DNA of 10,832 nt from an uncultured Atopobiaceae bacterium (GTDB lineage Bacteria; Actinomycetota; Coriobacteriia; Coriobacteriales; Atopobiaceae), in assembly GCA_905235165.1 (NCBI GenBank), contig CAJOKK010000033.1, positions 1 through 10,832 of the forward strand. Direction: 5' to 3'. Within the stretch, counting starts at the first letter, position 1, and each line of letters starts with the position of its first letter. This document shows positions 6,581-10,832 of this stretch, in pieces. Position numbers and translations under genes: made by a program. Under the pieces are notes generated by a model that saw nothing but the letters and a program-made list of their open reading frames with translations, did not search any database and was not told the DNA's origin.

Positions 6581-8914
6581 GTGAGTATGTCGAAGAGGGG
6601 GCTTAACGCGCTCTCCTGCCTGTTGGCCGCTGTGCTTGTTTTTGGAGCATGCGTGACACCCATGGCGCTTGCTCCAACGTATGCCATGGCAGGGGAGAAC
6701 GAGGTTCGTTTGATTGGCGGCGGCGTCTTCAAGTTCAACGTGGGCTTGGGGACGGAGCTTATTGATGCGAACAAAAACCGTCTCCGCGATGCCGCCGGAA
6801 ACGAAGTCGGCACAGATATGTATGGGCAGGGCGCGGCGTTTCTCATCAATGAGAACACCGTCCTGACTTCCTATAGCTGCGCAGCGCTGAGCGACCAGTT
6901 CCTTGATTCCTTGAGTGAGTACGGCTTTGCCAAGCAGGACGTTCTCAATTCGCTGGTCTATAGCGTCACGACAACTGACGACGTTGAGGTTCCTGCCGAG
7001 CTGGTCAACTGGTCGCCGACTGAAGACTGGGCGATCTTCAAGCTTTCGCAGCCCATGGAGGCCGGTCGTGTCTTGGCGCTGAGCGACAGCTCGAAGGCAG
7101 TGGTTGGCGAGCGAATCTGGGGCGTAGGCTTCACGGCCGAGACGAACGGTTTTGTTGCCGATACCTATCGCCCCGAAGACGTCGTCATCGGTGAGGGCGT
7201 TGTCAAGAAGACGGAAGAGTCCCAGACGCTGAGCGTCCCCGACTCCTTCAACGCCCCCTTCCCCTTCAAGGGCAACTTCATTCAGACGGACATCGAGTGG
7301 GGCAACCGCGACGTTGGCGGACCGCTGGTTGACGACAATGGCTACGTTGTCGGAATCCTTGAGGTCGATGAGAAGGGCCGCTGCCTTGGCGTTTCGTCTA
7401 GCGAGATCATTAGCGCCCTCGGACGCCTCAACATCGCCTATACCGCGGCACCCAGCACGGAGGCTGCCGGCCAGGCGGTGAATACCGAGGAGCTTGACTT
7501 CGCGATCGCTACCGCCGAGGAAGAGTCCCAGAAGACCGGCTCGTATCCCTCAGACGATCTGACGGTGCTCTCCAATGCCGTCAACGAGGCGAAGGCCGTT
7601 CGCAAAGAGGTAAAGGATAGCTACGCTGACGAGGCCGAGGTAAAGGCCGCCCAGCAAAAGGTTGATGACGAGACCAAGCGTCTCAACGAGACGCTCACTT
7701 CCATCGTGGGCGAGCAAGCGAAGTCCAACAAGGAAGATTCCGCCCAGAAGGCGGATGCAGGCCAGGAGAATGCCGACAATAGCGCGGCAGAGACTCAGGG
7801 AGGGTCGAATAACACCGTGGTTATCGCAGGTGTACTTGTTGCACTCACTATCGTGGCAATCGTGATTGTAAAGGTCCTGCCTTCGCTTCGTGGCGGCAGT
7901 AAGGATTCCGAGACGGAGAAGAAGGTTGCGAAGGACGAGGCTGAGCAGACGACGGCTGACGTGAGCGTTCCCGCGCAGGAGAAGGCCGCCACAGACGCTG
8001 CTGCCGCCGCGTCGGGCAGCGACGACCTCCACAAGCCGAAGACCGCATCCGAGTTTGCCGAGTCACGCTCCATACCGAGGCATTCCACGACGGGCTCAAT
8101 CCTGGCGGACGATGCCAAGCAGGTTTCCTCTCAGGCCGCGCCGAGCGAGGCTCCCGCCGCCAAGCAGCCCGCTGCAGCTGCTCCCGCTCCCGCATCCGCT
8201 CCGAAGCAGCCTGCTGCAGCCACTCCCGTGACTGGTGCCGCAGCGGCTCCTCAGGGGGCACAAGCCTCTGCGGCGGTCCAGGCTGCTGCCCAGGCCGCAG
8301 CTGGCTATGAGGTCACCACGGTGCTCAACGATCGCGGTTCCAACCAGGCCCCTGCGGCTCCCCAGGCTCCCGCCCGCCAACAGGCACCCGCCGCTCCTCA
8401 GCCCTCCGCGGCCTCGCAGGCGGCGCCCGGCTACGAGATCACCACGGTGCTGAACGACCGTGGGGCGAATCAGGCACCCGCGCCCATGCCGGCTCCTGCA
8501 CCGGCCCCTGCGCCGGCTCCCGCCACGCCGGGCTCGTCCAGGGTCACCTTTGTTCCGCAGATGCCTTCGTCGTCGACTACGGGCGAGATCGCAGCTGCGG
8601 TTGTCGGCGAGACTGCAACGGGCGGCGTGCTCATGCGCATGAGCACCAACGAGCGCATCGCCATCGACCAGTCCGAGTTCAGGCTTGGCCGAGACCGTGC
8701 CACCGTTGACTACTGCCTCGAGGGCAACGTCAACATCAGCCGCGTCCACGCAATTATTCACGTGCATGATGACGGCCCGGTGACCGTCATGGACAACAGG
8801 TCGCACAACGGTACCTACGTCAACAACGTGAAGCTGAAGCCCGGCCAGGAACGCGTGCTCATGAGCGGCGACATTCTCCGTCTTGCCGACGAGAAGTTCC
8901 GCTACGACATCTAG
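6581..8914 (+). CDS. secreted pseudo-trypsin domain, FIVAR-like, TM and cytoplasmic FHA receptor-like protein
   Basis: A 777-residue modular protein. Residues 1-37 are a signal peptide with A-M-A before G38. Residues 40-285 form a trypsin-like fold with the catalytic sites replaced: V-L-T-S-Y-S-C puts Ser99 where His belongs, D-W-A-I keeps Asp149, and R-D-V-G-G-P-L puts Val245 where Ser belongs. No histidine occurs before 484, so proteolysis is excluded. Residues 300-375 resemble a FIVAR helical domain. A transmembrane helix spans 412-432. A long Ala/Pro linker carries G-Y-E-[V/I]-T-T-V-L-N-D-R-G at 575-586 and 617-628, plus S-T-T-G-[S/E]-I at 502 and 665. Residues 680-777 are an FHA phosphothreonine-binding domain (R-L-G-R 701-704, S-R-V-H 720-723, H-N-G-T 742-745). 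Start is GTG 6581 (GAGG six bases before) or ATG 6587 (AAGG eight before). It probably couples an outside signal to kinase-dependent binding inside. Confidence 0.9.
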   Translation: MSMSKRGLNALSCLLAAVLVFGACVTPMALAPTYAMAGENEVRLIGGGVFKFNVGLGTELIDANKNRLRDAAGNEVGTDMYGQGAAFLINENTVLTSYSCAALSDQFLDSLSEYGFAKQDVLNSLVYSVTTTDDVEVPAELVNWSPTEDWAIFKLSQPMEAGRVLALSDSSKAVVGERIWGVGFTAETNGFVADTYRPEDVVIGEGVVKKTEESQTLSVPDSFNAPFPFKGNFIQTDIEWGNRDVGGPLVDDNGYVVGILEVDEKGRCLGVSSSEIISALGRLNIAYTAAPSTEAAGQAVNTEELDFAIATAEEESQKTGSYPSDDLTVLSNAVNEAKAVRKEVKDSYADEAEVKAAQQKVDDETKRLNETLTSIVGEQAKSNKEDSAQKADAGQENADNSAAETQGGSNNTVVIAGVLVALTIVAIVIVKVLPSLRGGSKDSETEKKVAKDEAEQTTADVSVPAQEKAATDAAAAASGSDDLHKPKTASEFAESRSIPRHSTTGSILADDAKQVSSQAAPSEAPAAKQPAAAAPAPASAPKQPAAATPVTGAAAAPQGAQASAAVQAAAQAAAGYEVTTVLNDRGSNQAPAAPQAPARQQAPAAPQPSAASQAAPGYEITTVLNDRGANQAPAPMPAPAPAPAPAPATPGSSRVTFVPQMPSSSTTGEIAAAVVGETATGGVLMRMSTNERIAIDQSEFRLGRDRATVDYCLEGNVNISRVHAIIHVHDDGPVTVMDNRSHNGTYVNNVKLKPGQERVLMSGDILRLADEKFRYDI

Positions 8915-8941
8915 CTGCATCCTTAGACAGCTGCTTTCTTT

Positions 8942-8970
8942 GGGGCGTCCGCAAGGGCGCCCCTTTTGTT
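8942..8970 (+). terminator. rho-independent terminator after the kinase/FHA cluster
   Basis: GGGGCGTCC (8942-8950) pairs with GGGCGCCCC (8955-8963) over 9 bp with a GCAA loop, followed by TTTTGTT. It stands 28 bases after the FHA gene stop and closes the operon. Confidence 0.9.
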
Positions 8971-9068
8971 ACCATTCTGGTTCAAGTGCTTCTCTCTAGC
9001 CCCCGAACTCTGCGGGCGCGCCTACAGTACCAGCATTGACCGAAACATTGCTCGAGAGGGGGCCGCAC

Positions 9069-9152
9069 ATGTCCAACATGCTTTTCATCACGGCCCTCCG
9101 CCGACGCCAGGCTCGACGTACGACGCCGCGACGCGCTTGCGTGCTGCTCTAG
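9069..9152 (+). CDS. arginine-rich leader peptide of argG attenuator
   Basis: A 27-codon frame that begins M-S-N-M-L-F-I-T-A-L and then carries R-R-R at codons 11-13, R-R at 16-17 and R-R at 21-22: seven Arg in twelve codons, ending at TAG 9150. GAGAGGGGG (9054-9062) stands six bases before the ATG as ribosome site. Three of the seven Arg codons are CGA, a codon argG itself never uses among its 15 Arg codons. It sits directly before an intrinsic terminator and argG. Its likely role is to sense charged tRNA-Arg by ribosome stalling; the peptide need have no function of its own. It does not look like any shadow of a longer gene. Confidence 0.82.
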   Translation: MSNMLFITALRRRQARRTTPRRACVLL

Positions 9153-9224
9153 CCTCATAGGGCTCGGTCCCCAAGTTAGACAACGGACTTCAAGCAGCAC
9201 CCGGCGCATACCGCCGGGTTTTTT
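9133..9224 (+). promoter_or_regulatory. antiterminator/terminator switch of the argG attenuator
   Basis: GTGCTGCT (9141-9148), inside the last leader codons, is perfectly complementary to AGCAGCAC (9193-9200), and GCGC (9133-9136) to GCGC (9204-9207). Together they can form an antiterminator that takes bases from the 5' arm of the terminator at 9199-9219. A ribosome halted at Arg codons 11-17 leaves this strand free, so transcription continues; one that reaches the stop codon covers it, so the terminator forms. No ARG-box operator or convincing promoter could be picked upstream; TACAGT at 9023-9028 is a weak -10 candidate. Confidence 0.7.
9199..9224 (+). terminator. attenuator terminator in the argG leader
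   Basis: ACCCGGCG (9199-9206) pairs with CGCCGGGT (9212-9219) over 8 bp around CATAC, followed by five T. It stands between the leader peptide stop and argG, 77 bases before the argG start, with no other gene for it to end, as expected of a regulated premature terminator. Confidence 0.9.
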
Positions 9225-9301
9225 GTGTCGCGGCAACTCAGTACCATCCATTCCAAGCCAGCAAAGCGATATCAACGTCGCACGCGAAGAAAGGAAAGAA
9301 C

Positions 9302-10534
9302 ATGTCTGAGAGCACTAAGGAAAAGGTCGTACTTGCGTATTCGGGAGGCCTCGACACCTCCGTTATCGTCAAGTGGCTGCAGGTCGAGAAGAACATGGAC
9401 GTCATCGCCATTTGCGGTAACGTCGGCCAGGACGAGAAGGACCTGAGCTGGATCAAGCAGAAGGCCCTCGACATGGGCGCCATCGCCTCCGAGGCCATCG
9501 ACATGCGCGAGGAGTACGCCGAGACGATCCTCTCCAAGGCCATCTGGGCCAACGGCAAGTACGAGGGCGTCTACCCGCTGCTCTCTGCCCTTTCTCGCCC
9601 CCTCATCTCCAAGCACCTCGTGGACATCGCGCACAAGTACGGTGCGAAGTACATCGCCCACGGCTGCACCGGCAAGGGCAATGACCAGGTGCGCTTCGAG
9701 ACTTCCATCCGCGCCCTCGATCCCGAGCTCGAGATCATCGCGCCGGTGCGTGAGTGGGACCTCACCACGCGTGACTCCGAGATGGAGTGGGCCGAGGCCA
9801 ACGGCGTGCCCGTGCCCACCACCAAGAAGAAGCCCTATTCCATCGACGACAACCTCTGGGGTCGCGCCATCGAGTGCGGCGTCCTCGAGGACACCTGGAA
9901 CACCCCGCCGTCGGACATCTGGACGATGACCAACAATCTCGACAAGTGCCCCGCTGAGCCCGAGACCGTCATCATCGGCTTCGAGAAGGGCGTGCCGACC
10001 TCCATCAACGGCGAGAAGATGTCGCTGCTCGACGTCATCATCAAGGCGAACGAGATCGCCGGCCGCAACGGCTTTGGTCGTATCGACATGATCGAGGACC
10101 GTGTTGTGGGTATCAAGAGCCGCGAGTGCTACGAGTGCCCCGCCGCCCTGCTGCTCATCCAGGCGCACCAGACGCTCGAGACCCTCTGCCTCGACGCCGA
10201 GACGCTCAAGCAGAAGGCCAAGCTCGACGTTGAGTGGGCCTCGCTGGTCTACCGTGGCCTCTGGTACAGCCAGAACCGCGTCGCTATCGACTCCTACAAC
10301 GCCTACACGCAGCAGTTCGTGAGCGGCGAGGTCCGCATCATCCTCTGCAAGGGCGGCCTCTTCGTTGACGGCGTGCGCTCCGACTACAGTCTCTACGACT
10401 ACAACCTCGCCACCTACGACGAGGGTGACGCCTTTGACCATTCGGCTTCCGAGGGCTTCATCATCCTGCACGGTCTGCAGTCAAAGACCTGGTCGAAGGT
10501 CCAGGGCCCGGGCGCTGGCTTCGAGGTCGAGTAA
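9302..10534 (+). CDS. argG: argininosuccinate synthase
   Basis: This 410-residue cytosolic enzyme joins citrulline and aspartate with ATP to give argininosuccinate, the penultimate step of arginine synthesis. The ATP-binding P-loop A-Y-S-G-G-L-D-T-S is at 12-20, the family block H-G-C-T-G-K-G-N-D-Q-V-R-F-E at 120-133, and S-I-D-D-N-L-W-G-R at 180-188. Length and order match the bacterial family throughout. ATG 9302 follows AAGGA at 9291-9295 by six bases. Codon use is strongly biased to C and G in third positions, with Arg only as CGC or CGT, as in well-expressed genes. argH and other arg genes are not adjacent; a terminator follows directly, so it is a single-gene transcript, controlled by the leader peptide attenuator upstream. 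Confidence 0.98.
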   Translation: MSESTKEKVVLAYSGGLDTSVIVKWLQVEKNMDVIAICGNVGQDEKDLSWIKQKALDMGAIASEAIDMREEYAETILSKAIWANGKYEGVYPLLSALSRPLISKHLVDIAHKYGAKYIAHGCTGKGNDQVRFETSIRALDPELEIIAPVREWDLTTRDSEMEWAEANGVPVPTTKKKPYSIDDNLWGRAIECGVLEDTWNTPPSDIWTMTNNLDKCPAEPETVIIGFEKGVPTSINGEKMSLLDVIIKANEIAGRNGFGRIDMIEDRVVGIKSRECYECPAALLLIQAHQTLETLCLDAETLKQKAKLDVEWASLVYRGLWYSQNRVAIDSYNAYTQQFVSGEVRIILCKGGLFVDGVRSDYSLYDYNLATYDEGDAFDHSASEGFIILHGLQSKTWSKVQGPGAGFEVE

Positions 10535-10563
10535 AGCTCGCTCGTCCATACGCGACATAAAAG

Positions 10564-10598
10564 AAGCGGGGTTCGGCGCAGTGCCGGGCCCCGCTTTT
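10564..10598 (+). terminator. rho-independent terminator of argG
   Basis: AAGCGGGG (10564-10571) pairs with CCCCGCTT (10589-10596). The stem continues through two T-G wobbles into CGGC/GCCG around a GCAGT loop, about 14 bp in all, and ends in TTTT. It stands 29 bases after the argG stop. Confidence 0.92.
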
Positions 10599-10616
10599 GT
10601 ATGCAACGGTTCCGAG

Positions 10617-10654
10617 TGAGTCGTGAGTCAGTTACCGTAGTCCTTTTTGACTCA
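10617..10654. repeat. short GTGAGTC direct pair and TGACTCA inverted partner
   Basis: GTGAGTC occurs twice in tandem at 10617-10630 (ending GTGAGTCA), and TGACTCA at 10648-10654 is the exact inverse of TGAGTCA at 10624-10630 with 17 bases between. It could be a weak binding site or a small hairpin; nothing shows which gene it would serve. Confidence 0.35.
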
Positions 10655-10667
10655 TTCCGGAGGGGAC

Positions 10668-10822
10668 GGCGCGGAGGCCTGCGCGAACTCTGCGGCAAGG
10701 GCGTTCGTCGCTACGGCGCGGCAGCTGCGGGACTCGCTCGCTCCGCTCGCTCAGACAAGTCCTCGCTCCCGCCGCGCCTACGCTCCTCACTGCCGCAGAA
10801 CGTTCGCGCAGGTCTCCGCGCC
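10668..10822. repeat. 155-bp imperfect palindrome
   Basis: The arms match in three blocks. 10668-10687 (GGCGCGGAGGCCTGCGCGAA) pairs with 10803-10822 at 19 of 20 positions, 10689-10697 (TCTGCGGCA) with 10791-10799, and 10715-10722 (GGCGCGGC) with 10771-10778. GGACT at 10730 can also pair with AGTCC at 10758. The centre is a GCTC/GCTCG tract (10734-10752). No open frame on either strand looks coding. It may continue past the window edge. It looks like a non-autonomous palindromic repeat or structured non-coding element. Confidence 0.65.
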
Positions 10823-10832
10823 GCCCTTCGGG

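Noticed and set aside
6635..6655. Lipoprotein signal (F-G-A-C at residues 21-24 of the FHA protein)
   Set aside because: Phe at the -3 position is poor for a lipobox, and a better type I site (A-M-A before Gly38) follows; a lipidated form also seems unneeded given the later TM helix. Not fully excluded.
6581..8914. Active HtrA-like serine protease
   Set aside because: His and Ser of the triad are replaced and no histidine exists in the extracytoplasmic part.
8096..8920. 274-codon minus-strand frame opposite the FHA domain and linker
   Set aside because: An antisense shadow of the Ala/Pro-rich linker, giving Gly/Arg/Ser-rich low-complexity sequence.
8966..9160. Open frame of 64 codons in the argG leader region
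   Set aside because: No ribosome site, overlaps the terminator of the FHA gene and conflicts with the much better supported Arg-rich leader peptide frame.
9272..10471. Long open frame on the minus strand opposite argG (about 399 codons)
   Set aside because: It mirrors argG, a certain gene with strong G/C third-position bias, which opens antisense frames. The product is a repetitive Val/Asp/Gly/Leu-rich sequence with no recognisable motif.

Overview
The window looks like chromosome of a high-GC Gram-positive, most likely an actinobacterium of the Coriobacteriia type (Olsenella/Atopobium/Collinsella-like). That placement is inferred from the coding-strand G/C bias, the PP2C/Ser-Thr kinase/FHA genes and the GC-rich hairpin-dense spacers; no single marker here proves it. 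Six protein genes, one Arg-rich leader peptide gene and one tRNA are supported. All except the first gene lie on the + strand.

Layout. 1-885 (-): a multi-pass membrane acyltransferase cut by the window edge, visibly lower in GC than the rest. 886-1346: a divergent spacer with a TATAAT box for the acyltransferase, two perfect 21-bp tandem repeats just downstream of it, and a GC-rich hairpin region. 1347-2627: an M29-family metallo-aminopeptidase. 2645-2720: tRNA-Lys(UUU) and its terminator. The tRNA tail plus terminator (73 bp) is repeated perfectly 175 bp downstream, around a 102-bp insert made largely of three perfect hairpins.

3133-8914 is a signalling cluster: PP2C phosphatase (3133-4053), membrane Ser/Thr kinase with a TPR-like outer domain (4046-5803), a small one-pass membrane protein (5800-6465), and a 777-residue protein joining a secreted trypsin-like fold, a FIVAR-like domain, one transmembrane helix, an Ala/Pro linker and a C-terminal FHA domain (6581-8914). 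The first three overlap by 8 and 4 bases and are surely co-translated. The trypsin-like domain has lost its catalytic His and Ser, and the whole extracytoplasmic part has no histidine, so it is probably a sensor or binding module. Both the small membrane protein and the FHA protein carry a repeated E-[V/I]-T-T-V-[I/L] motif. This suggests a circuit in which the kinase phosphorylates these threonines, the FHA domain reads them and the phosphatase resets them (inference).

9069-10534: argG (argininosuccinate synthase) preceded by a 27-codon leader with seven Arg codons, an intrinsic terminator and a competing pairing. This is a textbook-shaped arginine-responsive transcription attenuator. After the argG terminator the window ends in a roughly 155-bp imperfect palindrome. 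The most interesting items are the arginine attenuator, the pseudoprotease-FHA receptor with its shared TT motifs, and the duplicated tRNA tail.
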